NCBI RefSeq assembly: GCF_007827045.1
Contig: NZ_RPFW01000008.1
Span: 248,001 to 312,000 of the forward strand
From: Trebonia kvetii
GTDB taxonomy: Bacteria; Actinomycetota; Actinomycetes; Streptosporangiales; Streptosporangiaceae
Direction of reading: 5' to 3'
Length of the DNA: 64,000 nt
Shown: piece by piece, positions 8,764-17,611 of the stretch
Layout: every line of letters starts with the position of its first letter
How positions within the stretch are numbered: the first letter of the stretch is position 1
The notes under the pieces: generated by a model
The model's database searches: none
Told to the model about the DNA's origin: nothing
What the model saw: the letters and a program-made list of their open reading frames with translations, nothing else
Position numbers and translations under genes: made by a program

Positions 8764-9680
8764 CGCCGCCCCCCAGCGCCAAGGCGCCCGATGCCGAGCC
8801 GCTCGCCGAGCGCGCTAGCCGCGAACGACGCGGCTGCGAGGGCGCCGAGCGCCGCGGCCGCCGCTCCGGCATGCCGCCACATCGAGGGCAGGTCCCGCGT
8901 GGTCACCACCGGATCCGGTGGCAGGCCGTACACCTCGGGCTCGTCGAGCAGCAGGAAGAACGCGCCGTCGCCGCCGACGCCGTCCGACGGGTCGTGCCCG
9001 TACAGCCGCGCGCCCGCCTCGCCCGCCGCGTGCAGGTCCGCAAGCCGTGCGGAAGCCCGTATCCGCAACTCATCAAGCGGCCCGAACTGGATCGAGTCGG
9101 TCGGGCATGCCTTGGCGCAGGCCGGCTCCAGGCCGGCGCCGAGCCGGTCGTAGCACATCGTGCACTTGAAGGCCCGGCCGTCCTCCTCGCGCTGGTCGAT
9201 CACCCCGTACGGGCAGGCAGGAATGCAGTAGCCGCAGCCATTGCACACGTCCGCCTGCACCACCACGGTGCCGAACTCGGTGCGCATCAGCGCCCCAGTC
9301 GGGCACACGTCGAGGCAGGCGGCATGCGTGCAGTGCTTGCACACGTCCGACGACATCAGCCAGCGCAGCGAGCCCGGCCGCCCAGAAGAGCCATCCGCTG
9401 CACCGTCCGGCACGGTAACCGGCCGCTCCTGCTCGATGAACGCCACGTGCCGCCAGGTGTCGGCGCTCAGCCCCACCGAGTTGTCGTACGACATCCCGGT
9501 GAGCGCGAGACCGTCCTCGGGCACACCGTTCCACTCCTTGCACGCCACCTCGCAGGCCTTGCACCCGATGCACACCGAGGTGTCGGTGAAGAAGCCCATC
9601 CGCGGCTGCCCGCCCGGATAGCTGTCCATCCCATCCGGCCCGGATGGTCGAGGTCCGATGGTCACGTCCACGGCGGTCAT
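8760..9680 (-). CDS. fdhB: Formate dehydrogenase iron-sulfur (beta) subunit
   Basis: The 306-aa protein carries four [4Fe-4S] cysteine clusters in the FdnH/DmsB pattern: CIGCKACEVAC, CKHCTHAACLDVC, CNGCGYCIPAC and CTMCYDR...CAKAC. It would wire electrons from the selenoprotein catalytic subunit to the NrfD-like membrane subunit. Near the C-terminus a single hydrophobic stretch (about residues 265-290, Ala-rich) probably anchors it in the membrane, as in FdnH. It overlaps both neighbours by 4 nt, so the three subunits are translationally coupled. Confidence 0.92.
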   Translation of the reverse strand: MTAVDVTIGPRPSGPDGMDSYPGGQPRMGFFTDTSVCIGCKACEVACKEWNGVPEDGLALTGMSYDNSVGLSADTWRHVAFIEQERPVTVPDGAADGSSGRPGSLRWLMSSDVCKHCTHAACLDVCPTGALMRTEFGTVVVQADVCNGCGYCIPACPYGVIDQREEDGRAFKCTMCYDRLGAGLEPACAKACPTDSIQFGPLDELRIRASARLADLHAAGEAGARLYGHDPSDGVGGDGAFFLLLDEPEVYGLPPDPVVTTRDLPSMWRHAGAAAAALGALAAASFAASALGERLGIGRLGAGGRR

Positions 9681-12600
9681 GGCGCCATCCCCGTCCGCTC
9701 GTCGATCCCCGCCCGCTCCCGGTACTCCCTGACCAGAGCGGGCCGTGCCGAACCGACCGGTCGCCGCCCGGGCCTGATGTCGCAGGCGAAGGCCTTGTCC
9801 TCTTGGATGTGCACGTTCGGGTCCAGGCTGATCTCGATCAGGTCGTTGGCCGAATCGCCGGTGCTGTACCCGGCCCAGCCCCAGTGATACGGCAGCCCGA
9901 TCTGGTGCAGCCGCCGCCCGTCAACGGTCAGCGACGGAATCCGGGACGTCACGAGCACCCGCGCCTCCACCGCGTTGCGCGCGGTGACGATCGTCGCCCA
10001 GCCCATGTGCACCAGGCCGCGCTCGGCCGCGAGTTCCGGCGACACCTCGCAGAAGAACTCCGGCTGCAGCTCCGCCAGGTAGGGCAGCCACCGGCTCATC
10101 CCGCCCGCGGTGTGGTGCTCCGTCAGCCGGTACGTGGTGGCCACGTAGGGGAACATGTCGGAGCGCGGCGAGCCGTTCGACGGCTGGAACCGGTTGTCCG
10201 GATGACCGAACGCGGTCACCTGCCTGGCCGGGTTGCGCTGCTGCCCGTACAGCGGGTTGGACAGCGGCGAGTCCTGCGGCTCGTAGTGCGCGGGCAGCGG
10301 CCCGTCGACAAGCCCGGCCGGCGCGTACAGCCACGCCTTGCCGTCGGCCTGCATGATGAACGGGTCGGTCCCGGCGAGCGCCGCGGGGCCGACCGCGTCA
10401 TCCGGCGGCTGGTAATCAGGTGCCTTGTCAGGCACGAAGTCCGGCACGTCGTGCCCGGCCCACTTGCCCTCCGCGGCGTCCCACCACACCAGCGCCTTGC
10501 GCGAGCTCCACGGCCGCCCCCGCGGATCGGCGGACGCGCGGTTGTACAGGATGCGCCGGTTGGCGGGCCAGGCCCAGCCCCACTCGGGCGCGATCCAGTT
10601 CTGCTCCTGGCCCGGCTTACGCCGCGCGGCCTGGTTGGCCCCGTCGGCGTACACACCGCAGTAGATCCAGCAGCCGCAGACGGTGGACCCGTCGTCCTTC
10701 AGCTGCGTGTAGGCGGACAGCGGAGCACCGTCGCCGCCCCAGCCGTTGATCTCGGCGAGCACCGCCTCGGCCGACGGCTCCCCGATCGCACCGGACACCG
10801 GATAGTCCCAGGTCAGGTCCATCACCGGCCGGTCCATATTGGAAACAGACCCGGAACCAGACCCGGCTAGCTTGGACCGTATCAATCGTCCCAGGTGATA
10901 CGTGAACCACAGCTCGCTGCGCGCGTCCCCCGCGGGCTCCACCGCGGTGTGGTGCCACTGCAGCATCCGCTGGGTGTTGGTGAAGCTGCCGCTCTTCTCG
11001 GTGTGCGCGGCGGCGGGCATGAAGAACACCTCGGTGCCGATGTCCTGCGTCCGCAGCTCGCCGCTGTCGATCTCCGGGCCGTCCTTCCAGAACGTCGCGG
11101 ACTCGATCAGCGAGAAGTCGCGCACCACCAGCCACTTGAGGTTGGCCATGCCGAGCCGCTGCAGCTTGCCGTTGGCCGAGCCCACCGCGGGGTTCTCACC
11201 GAGCACCAGGTAGCCCTCGCAGTCGCCCGCGAGCTGCGCCATCACGGTCTCGTAGGTGGAGTGGCTGCCGGTCAGCCGCGGCAGGTAGTCGAAGCAGTAG
11301 TCGTTGTCCGCCGTCGCAGCGGAGCCCCACCACGCCTTCAAAAGGCTCACCGTGTAGGCACGCATGTTCGCCCAGAACCCCTTGTCGGTGCCCTCGGCGG
11401 TGACGAACGAGTCCAGGTCCTCGTTGGTGTGCGCGTGCGGCATCGGGATGTAGCCGGGCAGCAGGTCGAACAGCGTCGGGATGTCGCTGGAGCCCTGAAT
11501 CGAGGCATGCCCGCGCAGCGCCATGATGCCGCCGCCCGGCCGCCCGATGTTGCCGAGCAGCGTCTGCAGGATCGAGGCGGCGCGGATGTTCTGCACGCCC
11601 GTGGTGTGCTGGGTCCAGCCGACGCTGTAGACGAACGCGGTCGTCCGCTCGCGCCCGGAATTCGAGGTGATCGAGTCACAGATCATCCCGAACGTGTTCG
11701 GGTCAATCCCGCAGGCCCGCTCCACTACCTGGGCGGTGTAGCGCGCGAAGTGGCGCCTGAGTATCTGGAACACGCACCGCGGGTGCTCGAGCGTCGGGTC
11801 GGTCCGCGGCGTGCCGACGTGCGCGCCGCCCGAGCCGTGCGCCTCGCCGCGCGCGGCCGTGCGGACCGCGGACGAGTCCGCGGACGCCGACTCGGCGGAC
11901 GACGATTCGCCCGGGCCGGTCCTGTCCTCGTATTCCGCGTCCCGCTCACCCGACGCGGCCTGCACCTCGGTGCCCTCGTACGTCCAGGTGCCCGGGTCGT
12001 AGGAACGGCTGTCGGGGTCGAAGCCGGAGAACAGCCCGTCCAGGTCCTCGGTGTCCGCGAACTCCGCGGAGATGATCGTCGCCGCGTTGGTGTAGTTGAG
12101 CACGTACTCGCGGAAGAACTGTCCGCTGGAAAGCACGTGGTTGATCAGCCCGCCGAGCAGAACGATGTCGGACCCGGCGCGCAGCGGCACGTGCAGGTCG
12201 GCGACGGCGCTCGTCCGGGTGAACCGCGGGTCGATGTGGATGATCTTCGCGCCGCGCGCCTTGGCCTCCATCACCCACTGGAATCCGACCGGATGGCACT
12301 CGGCCATGTTGGATCCCTCGATCACGATGCAGTCGGCGTTGCGCAGGTCCTGCAGCATATTGGTGGCGCCGCCGCGCCCGAACGAAGTCCCCAGACCGGG
12401 GACGGTGGCGGAGTGTCAAATGCGGGCCTGGTTCTCGATCTGCACTGCCCCGAGCGCCGTAAACAGCTTCTTGAGCAGGTAGTTTTCCTCGTTGTCGAGC
12501 GTCGCGCCGCCAAGCGAGGCGAACCCGAGTGTCCGCCTGACCGCTCTGCTGCCGTCTGGACCGTCCACCTCCCACTGCCATCCGGCGCGGCGGGAGGCGA

Positions 12601-12994
12601 TGATCCGGTCGGCGATCATGTCCATCGCCGTCTCCAGGCCGAGCGGCTCCCACGCGGTGCCGTACGGGCGCCGGTAGAGGACTTGGTACTGCCGGGCGGA
12701 GCCGGTGGTGAGCTGGAGGCTCGCCGACCCCTTCGGGCACAGCCGCCCCCGGGACACCGGGGAGTCGGGATCGCCCTCGATCTGGACTACCCGGTCGTCC
12801 TTTACGTAGACGTTCTGACCGCAGCCCACGGCGCAGTACGGGCAAACGGACTTGACCACTGTGTCCGCCGTGGCGGTGCGCGCCGTCAGCCCGGCGCTCA
12901 CCTGGCTCTGCACCGCGGCGCCCCTGCCAAACGAGTCAGCGCCGGTCACCTGCCGGTACACCGGCCAGCCTTCGATCCAGGTACGGACACCCAT
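9677..12994 (-). CDS. fdhA: Selenocysteine formate dehydrogenase catalytic (alpha) subunit
   Basis: The reading frame runs from ATG 12994 to 9677 (1105 residues) with one in-frame UGA at 12416-12418. Around it the protein reads ENQARI-U-HSATVPG, the exact context of the active-site selenocysteine in FdnG-type formate dehydrogenases. The frame is intact on both sides: 19 codons run from the UGA to the next Met. The N-terminus has the proximal [4Fe-4S] ligands (CPYCAVGC ... GRLCPKG), and molybdopterin-binding domains follow. Family role: bis-MGD Mo/W enzyme oxidising formate to CO2. No twin-arginine signal is visible, so it probably faces the cytoplasm. It is divergent from the antiporter operon, 96 nt away. 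selA, selB, selC and selD are not in the window and must be elsewhere. An automatic caller would split this gene in two. Confidence 0.95.
12387..12403 (-). promoter_or_regulatory. SECIS element directing UGA to selenocysteine
   Basis: Immediately downstream of the UGA in the mRNA, GUCCCC pairs perfectly with GGGGAC around the five-nucleotide loop GGUCU. The loop sequence and the 18-nt distance from the UGA match what I recall of the E. coli fdhF SECIS, which SelB recognises. It is embedded in the coding sequence, as in other bacteria. Confidence 0.9.
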
Positions 12995-13051
12995 CGGCGG
13001 CTCTCCCCCTTCTCGGTACCGTCGTGCTACCTCAGCCGCGCCCCGTTAAAC

Positions 13052-13071
13052 CAGGTGTTTGCCCCCACCTG
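13052..13071. promoter_or_regulatory. Inverted repeat in fdhA/mrpE divergent gap
   Basis: CAGGTG and CACCTG flank an 8-nt loop, 20 nt before the mrpE start. It could be an operator shared by the divergent operons or a 5'-UTR hairpin of the antiporter mRNA. The function is inferred. Confidence 0.35.
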
Positions 13072-13090
13072 ATCAGGGAAGACGCGCCAC

Positions 13091-13660
13091 ATGGCCGAAA
13101 AAAGCAGGCGGCACCAAGGCCGGCGGGAGGACAGTGCGCCGAGGGAGCGGCCGAGGTGGCTGTTCCTCGTGACAGGCGGACTGGTCTACGCCGGCGCGCT
13201 GCTCGGAATGTGGATCGTGCTGGCCGGTCAGCCGGACGCGGAGGACCTGGCGGCGGGGTCGGCGGCTGCGGTGCTTGCCGTGGGCGCGGGCTACCTCCTC
13301 AGCGACCGCGGAAAGATGGTACCCAGCGTCCGGGCCGCCGACCTGCGCACGCTCGCGGCCGTGCCGTGGCAGGTGGTGGCCGAAACCGGGCAGGTCTTCG
13401 CGCTGGCCGCTCGCAAGGCGTCTGGTCGCCAGGCGGCGCCGGGCGCGCTGTGCACCGTGCCGCTGGATACTGGGCCGGTCCTGCGCGAATGGCCGGCCGC
13501 GCGGCGGGAAGCGGTGCTGACCGCGCTGCTGTCTGCGGCACCGAACACGGTCGTCGTGGACATTGACATGGAAGCGGGCACGGCGCTGGTGCACCGGCTG
13601 GCCGGAGGCCCCCCGTCCGGTCCGCACCCGGCCGGCGCACGCCAGGCGCTGCCGGGATGA
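13091..13660 (+). CDS. mrpE: Cation/proton antiporter subunit MrpE (MbhA type)
   Basis: This 189-aa protein has two N-terminal hydrophobic helices (from WLFLVTGGLVYAG and LAAGSAAAVLAVGAGYLL) followed by a cytoplasmic domain. LDTGPVLREWP and PNTVVVDIDME resemble the TPGTV...HxLD region of MrpE. MrpE is a small structural subunit of Mrp antiporters and, as MbhA, of archaeal membrane-bound hydrogenases. It is the first gene of a seven-gene operon, with 4-nt overlaps to the next genes, and is divergent from fdhA. Confidence 0.8.
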   Translation: MAEKSRRHQGRREDSAPRERPRWLFLVTGGLVYAGALLGMWIVLAGQPDAEDLAAGSAAAVLAVGAGYLLSDRGKMVPSVRAADLRTLAAVPWQVVAETGQVFALAARKASGRQAAPGALCTVPLDTGPVLREWPAARREAVLTALLSAAPNTVVVDIDMEAGTALVHRLAGGPPSGPHPAGARQALPG

Positions 13661-13908
13661 GCTGGTTCCTCGCGGCGGCGCTGGTGCTCCAGGTGGCGCT
13701 GATTCCCTGCGCGTGGGTGTGCTGGCGTTTCGACTCCGAGCACCGGGTGGTGGCCCTGGGGCTGGCCGGCACGGTCCAGGCACTGGCCGTGCTGTGCCTG
13801 GCCGTCGGGTACGGCGAACCCGGACTCGCGTCGCTTGCCGTGGTGCTTGCCGCGTTGTCCAGCGGAGGCTCAGTCGCCTTCGCCCGGTTCCTTGAGCGGT
13901 GGCTGTGA
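13657..13908 (+). CDS. mrpF: Cation/proton antiporter subunit MrpF (MbhB type)
   Basis: This 83-aa protein of three hydrophobic helices matches the size and hydropathy of MrpF/MnhF. It overlaps mrpE by 4 nt (ATGA) and precedes mrpG by 31 nt. Sequence alone identifies it weakly; position in the E-F-G-B-C-D order makes the assignment good. Confidence 0.75.
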   Translation: MSWFLAAALVLQVALIPCAWVCWRFDSEHRVVALGLAGTVQALAVLCLAVGYGEPGLASLAVVLAALSSGGSVAFARFLERWL

Positions 13909-13939
13909 CAGGCGGCTGTGTCATGAGGGTGACTGGCCG

Positions 13940-14278
13940 ATGACGCTGACCGGGGTCATCTCGACGGTCCTGCTAGTGGCGGGGCTGGTGGTCGTGGTCG
14001 GCTCGTGCGTGGGAATGGCAGTCCTCGACGACCCGCTGGACCGACTGCACCTGACCACCCCGGCCGCGATGCTCGGCTCAACAGGGATCTGCGCCGCGGT
14101 GGTGGTGCGCGCCGGCCTCTCGGCGTCGGGACTGGCCGCCATTGGCGTCGCCGTGATCCTGATCGTCGCCAATCCGCTTGTCGGCCACGCCATGGCTCGC
14201 GCCATCGCGATCCGGCACGGCGCCACCTGGGCGGATCCACAGGACAACGGGGTGAGCCCGTCCGGGGGGGAACAGTGA
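13940..14278 (+). CDS. mrpG: Cation/proton antiporter subunit MrpG (MbhC type)
   Basis: This 112-aa MnhG/PhaG-family protein has three transmembrane helices and the conserved DPLDRLHLTTPAAMLG segment (family R-h-h-x3-PsKA-type region). It is a structural subunit beside MrpE and MrpF in the antiporter. The ATG at 13940 fits the family N-terminus. A longer frame beginning at 13835 overlaps mrpF and is not family-like. Its stop overlaps the GTG start of the next gene. Confidence 0.82.
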   Translation: MTLTGVISTVLLVAGLVVVVGSCVGMAVLDDPLDRLHLTTPAAMLGSTGICAAVVVRAGLSASGLAAIGVAVILIVANPLVGHAMARAIAIRHGATWADPQDNGVSPSGGEQ

Positions 14279-14517
14279 ACGAGGTGGTGATCGCGGTCGC
14301 GCTGGTCTGGGTGGCCGTGTCGGGCACGGCCGTGGTGCTGACCAGGGACCCGCTCCGCCAGGCCTTCGTGGCCGGGTTCTTCGGGCTAGCGCTCGCCTTT
14401 CTTTACCTGTCATTGCAGGCCGGAGACGTGGCACTGTCACAGATCGTGGTCGGTGCCATCGCGGTGCCGCTGATCGTACTGCTCAGCCTGGCCAAGGTGC
14501 GGAAGGACCAGGAGTGA
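14275..14517 (+). CDS. DUF4040/MbhD-like antiporter subunit (MrpA C-terminal piece)
   Basis: This 80-aa, three-helix protein matches the DUF4040/MbhD domain: RDPLRQAFVAGFFGLALAF, then DVALSQIVVGAIAVPL. In classical Mrp complexes this region is part of the C-terminal end of the large MrpA subunit. In archaeal Mbh hydrogenases it is a separate gene, mbhD, as here. The GTG start overlaps the mrpG stop, and the stop overlaps the next GTG, so translation is tightly coupled. No gene for the antiporter-like N-terminal domain of MrpA exists in the window. Confidence 0.8.
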   Translation: MNEVVIAVALVWVAVSGTAVVLTRDPLRQAFVAGFFGLALAFLYLSLQAGDVALSQIVVGAIAVPLIVLLSLAKVRKDQE

Positions 14518-15272
14518 GTCGGCGCGCACGCCTGGCGTTCTTCGCGGTGGCCGCGGCGGCGCTGGCGGTGACCCTTGGTGCTGGCCTGGCCGGCCTGCCG
14601 TCGTTCGGCAGCCAGCTCACCGCCTACGCCCGGATGCTCAACGCAGTTGCGCAGCAGCAGCGGCACGTCACCGACGTGGTGTCGGCCACCACCTTCGACT
14701 ACCGCGGAATCGACACCCTGTTTGAGGAGTTCATCCTGCTCAGCGCGGTGGCTGGGATCTCTGTGCTGCTGCGCCCGCTCAGCGACGAGACTCGCGAGCT
14801 CCCCGAGGACAAGGCGCCGGACCGTGCGATCCCGCCGCCCGGCCCGGCAGTGTGGCTGCTTGCGGTGTTCCTCAGCTCCCTGCTCGTGCTGATCGGCATC
14901 GAGACGGTCACGCACGGCCAGCTCACACCGGGCGGCGGCTTCCAGGGCGGCGTAATTCTGGCCAGCGCCTTCTACGTTGTTTACCTGGGCACCAACTACC
15001 GAACGGTGGAGCGGTTCCAGCCGGCCCCGCTGCTTGAGGCATCCGACGGGGTGGGCGCCTCCGGATACGTGTTCATCGGCCTGCTCGGCCTGCTAGCCGG
15101 CGCTTCCTTCCTGAGCAACGTCGTCGGCCTGGGCGTCGCGGGCACCCTGATCTCAGGGGGCACCATCCCGCTGCTTAACCTGGTCGTCGGCGTGGAGGTG
15201 GCGGCCGGTTTCGCGATCCTGGCCTCGGAGTTCCTTGACCAGACGGCGGTCATCCGGCCGAGGCGACAATGA
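14514..15272 (+). CDS. mrpB: MbhE-MrpB fusion antiporter subunit
   Basis: This 252-aa protein joins two modules. Residues about 1-95 match the MrpA C-terminal/MbhE region, seen in FDYRGIDTLFEEFILLSAVA. Residues about 115-250 are MnhB/MrpB, with ETVTHGQLTPGGGFQGGVI, the hallmark of that family. Fusion of MbhE and MbhF explains why the operon has one gene fewer than mbhA-H. The stop TGA lies inside an ATGA that opens a 26-codon mini-ORF, itself joined to mrpC. Confidence 0.85.
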   Translation: MSRRARLAFFAVAAAALAVTLGAGLAGLPSFGSQLTAYARMLNAVAQQQRHVTDVVSATTFDYRGIDTLFEEFILLSAVAGISVLLRPLSDETRELPEDKAPDRAIPPPGPAVWLLAVFLSSLLVLIGIETVTHGQLTPGGGFQGGVILASAFYVVYLGTNYRTVERFQPAPLLEASDGVGASGYVFIGLLGLLAGASFLSNVVGLGVAGTLISGGTIPLLNLVVGVEVAAGFAILASEFLDQTAVIRPRRQ

Positions 15273-15340
15273 GCGAGCTTGCGAGCGAATCAGTAAGCAC
15301 AGTGTGTCCGCGAATGCGGACTCCGAGCGCCAGCGAGGTG
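15269..15340 (+). repeat. Intercistronic cassette repeat, copy 1
   Basis: This 72-nt sequence is 68/72 identical to 61785-61856. It contains a perfect 6-bp hairpin, GTCCGC-GAAT-GCGGAC, at 15306-15321. Both copies run from an upstream gene's stop to 5 nt before the next gene's GTG start. Confidence 0.85.
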
Positions 15341-15349
15341 GCCGTGTGA
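15269..15349 (+). CDS. 26-aa intercistronic mini-ORF, cassette copy 1
   Basis: ATG at 15269 overlaps the mrpB stop (ATGA), and the TGA at 15347-15349 overlaps the mrpC GTG (GTGA). The peptide begins MSELASESVSTV and contains PRMRTPSASEV. A second copy at 61785-61865 has the same length and the same two overlaps. Over the first 72 nt the copies differ at four positions, and three of these are silent in this frame. This suggests a translated coupling peptide, although translation is unproven. No known family recognised. Confidence 0.5.
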   Translation: MSELASESVSTVCPRMRTPSASEVAV

Positions 15350-15693
15350 GTGCCCTGGCCTACGGCGTCGTCGCCTGGCTCTTCCTCGTCGGCGTCTACG
15401 GCGTCGTGACCAGCCGCAACCTCATTCACCTGGTGGTCTGTTTGTCGGTTGCGCAATCCGCCACCGACATCTTGCTGCTGGAGATCGGCTACCGCGGCGG
15501 CGGTCACGCCCCGGTGTTCGTCAGCCTGCCTGCCCACCCGGGACCGGCCGTCGACGCCGTCATGCAAGCGCTGGCGCTCACCGATGTGGTGGTGGGAGCC
15601 GCGGTGACCGGCCTGCTGCTCGCGCTGGCAGTGCAGGTGCACAAGCGAGCGGGCACGCTGGATCCCGACGCGCTCCGGGCAACCAGGGACTGA
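15346..15693 (+). CDS. mrpC: Cation/proton antiporter subunit MrpC (MbhG, NuoK-like)
   Basis: This 115-aa, three-helix NuoK-like protein contains GVYGVVTSRNLIHLVVCLSV and a long second helix leading to QALALTDVVVGAAVTG, the MnhC/NuoK signature with a membrane acidic residue. The GTG at 15346 follows the mini-ORF by a GTGA overlap. The frame continues upstream through the cassette, but that would add a non-family, hydrophilic tail. MrpC packs against MrpD in the antiporter and contributes to the proton path. Confidence 0.85.
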   Translation: MSALAYGVVAWLFLVGVYGVVTSRNLIHLVVCLSVAQSATDILLLEIGYRGGGHAPVFVSLPAHPGPAVDAVMQALALTDVVVGAAVTGLLLALAVQVHKRAGTLDPDALRATRD

Positions 15694-15698
15694 CCGCC

Positions 15699-17603
15699 GT
15701 GGACCTCGCCGGGTCGGCTTCGGCCGTCGTTCCAGTGTCGATCGCGGTTCCGCTCGCCGGCGCGGCCCTGCTGGCCGGGTTCAGCCGGCTGCTGCCCCGG
15801 TGGGCCAGAGACTCGATCGCCATCGCGGTCGCGCTCGCCACCACCATCCTGACCCTGATCCTGGTGGCCGCCAGTGCGGGCCGCCCGATGATCTACTGGT
15901 TCTCCGGCTGGCGTCCCGCTGGGGGCAGGGCCATCGGGGTCGACTACGCGGTCGGCCCGCTCGGGGCGGGCATGGCGTCCCTGGCGGGGCTGCTGGCCAG
16001 CGCCGCTCTGGTCTACTGCTGGCGGTACTTCGACACCGCCCGCGGCCGCCACCACGCCCTGGTGCTGATCTTCCTGGCTGGCAGCGTCGACTTCTGCCTG
16101 ACCGGGGACCTCTTTAACCTGTTCGTCGCGTTCGAACTGGTCGCCGTGACCGCCTACGCGCTCACCGGCTACAACGCCGGGTACCCGGGCCCGCTGCAGG
16201 GAGCGATCAACTTCGCGGTCACCAACAGCCTCGGGGGCCTGACCGTCCTGATGGGCATCGGCTTCCTGTATGCGCGCACCGGCTCGCTGAACCTGGCCCA
16301 GATCGGCCAGGCCCTGAGCGGACGGCATGCCGACGGGCTGGTCGTCGTGGCGTTCGCACTCCTGACTGGCGGCTTTCTGATCAAGGCCGCGGTCGTTCCG
16401 TTCCACTTCTGGCTGCCCGACGCCTACGGCTCGGCCCCGATCCCGGTATGCGTGCTGTTCGCCGGGGTGATGAGCGAGCTCGGGCTGTTCGCCGTGATCC
16501 GGGTGTGGGTTACCGTCTTCTCCGGCCTGGCCGGCGGGTCAGAAGCTCGGATGCGGGCGGTGCTGCTCGGGTTCGCGATCCTCACCGCGGTGGTCGGCGC
16601 GGTCATGGCACTGGCGCAGCTGCACCTGAAGCGGATGCTGGCCTTTGTCACCATGAGCCACCTGGGCATTTACCTGATCGGTGTCGGCCTGCTTAGCCCG
16701 CTGGGCCTAGCCGGCGCGTCGCTGCTGGTGATCGGCGACGGCCTGGCCAAGTCCGCGCTGTTCCTCGGCGTCGGCGTCCTGCAGCACGAGCGGTCCAGCG
16801 TCAGCGAGACCAGGCTGCGCGGCCGCGGCCGCGGGCTAGCGGTCACCGGCGTCACGATCGCCGTGGGTGCGCTGGTCCTGGCCGACCTGCCGCCCTTCGT
16901 TTCCTCGACCGGGCACGCGCTGCTGGTGGACGCGGCGGACCAGGCCGGCCTGCCGTGGCTGGAAATCGTGATCGCCGCGTGCGTTATCGCCTCCAGCGGT
17001 GCCGTGCTGCGGGCCGCGGCACGGATCTGGCTGGGCTGGGGAGATACCGAAAGTCCAGATGCGGACATTGGTACCGCAGATGACCCGGGGGAAGAGGCCG
17101 AGGATAGGTCCGACACGGCCGACGCGGAACAGGAAGAGGAACAGGATCAGGGCAGGCGAGAGCGCTCAGGGCAGGAGCGTCGCGTGCCGCTGACCATGGT
17201 GCTGCCGCCGCTGGCGCTGCTCGCGATCGGGCTGGGGCTCGGGCTGACAGCCGGCATAGCGGAACATGCCGCGGCCGCCGCGTCGTCCTTCTCGGACCGG
17301 GCGGCCTACGCGGCGGCAGTGCTTGGCACCCACCGCGGGTCCGCCACGGCAGGTCGGACCGTCGTCCCGGCCTCCACTGCGGCGTCTGCGGGCGGTGTCC
17401 TCGCTGACCTGGGCCAGGTGCTTGCCGCGCTCTGCGTGGCGGCCGTCGCCCTGGACCGGCGGGCCTCGCGGCTCCGCCAGGCACTGGCCGCAGGCACCCG
17501 ATGGCTGCGCCGCCTGCACAGCGGTCTCGTCGGTGACCAGGTCACCTGGCTGGTGGCCGGCCTTGCGCTGCTCGCCGCCCTCGGTCAGTGGGCGCTGCAC
17601 TGA
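15699..17603 (+). CDS. mrpD: Cation/proton antiporter subunit MrpD (MbhH, NuoN-like)
   Basis: This 634-aa proton-translocating subunit is related to NuoL/M/N. Key residues are visible: the membrane glutamate in LFNLFVAFELVAVTAYALTGY, the lysine in LTGGFLIKAAVVPFHFWLPDAY, and a second lysine in AQLHLKRMLAFVTMSHLG. About residues 447-494 form a strongly acidic, hydrophilic insert (Asp/Glu/Gln-rich) that MrpD does not usually have. It is the only antiporter-like subunit of the operon, as in Mbh. GTG start 5 nt after mrpC. It converges on gvpK with 8 nt between stops. Confidence 0.88.
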   Translation: MDLAGSASAVVPVSIAVPLAGAALLAGFSRLLPRWARDSIAIAVALATTILTLILVAASAGRPMIYWFSGWRPAGGRAIGVDYAVGPLGAGMASLAGLLASAALVYCWRYFDTARGRHHALVLIFLAGSVDFCLTGDLFNLFVAFELVAVTAYALTGYNAGYPGPLQGAINFAVTNSLGGLTVLMGIGFLYARTGSLNLAQIGQALSGRHADGLVVVAFALLTGGFLIKAAVVPFHFWLPDAYGSAPIPVCVLFAGVMSELGLFAVIRVWVTVFSGLAGGSEARMRAVLLGFAILTAVVGAVMALAQLHLKRMLAFVTMSHLGIYLIGVGLLSPLGLAGASLLVIGDGLAKSALFLGVGVLQHERSSVSETRLRGRGRGLAVTGVTIAVGALVLADLPPFVSSTGHALLVDAADQAGLPWLEIVIAACVIASSGAVLRAAARIWLGWGDTESPDADIGTADDPGEEAEDRSDTADAEQEEEQDQGRRERSGQERRVPLTMVLPPLALLAIGLGLGLTAGIAEHAAAAASSFSDRAAYAAAVLGTHRGSATAGRTVVPASTAASAGGVLADLGQVLAALCVAAVALDRRASRLRQALAAGTRWLRRLHSGLVGDQVTWLVAGLALLAALGQWALH

Positions 17604-17611
17604 CCGGACAG

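Noticed and set aside
12416..12418. Stop codon splitting the formate dehydrogenase into two genes or a pseudogene
   Set aside because: The frame is continuous, the flanking residues match the selenocysteine site of the family, and a canonical SECIS follows.
10895..13072. 725-codon open frame on the plus strand
   Set aside because: Antisense to fdhA; Arg/Pro/Ala/Val-biased composition with no family motifs, as expected in high-GC shadow frames.
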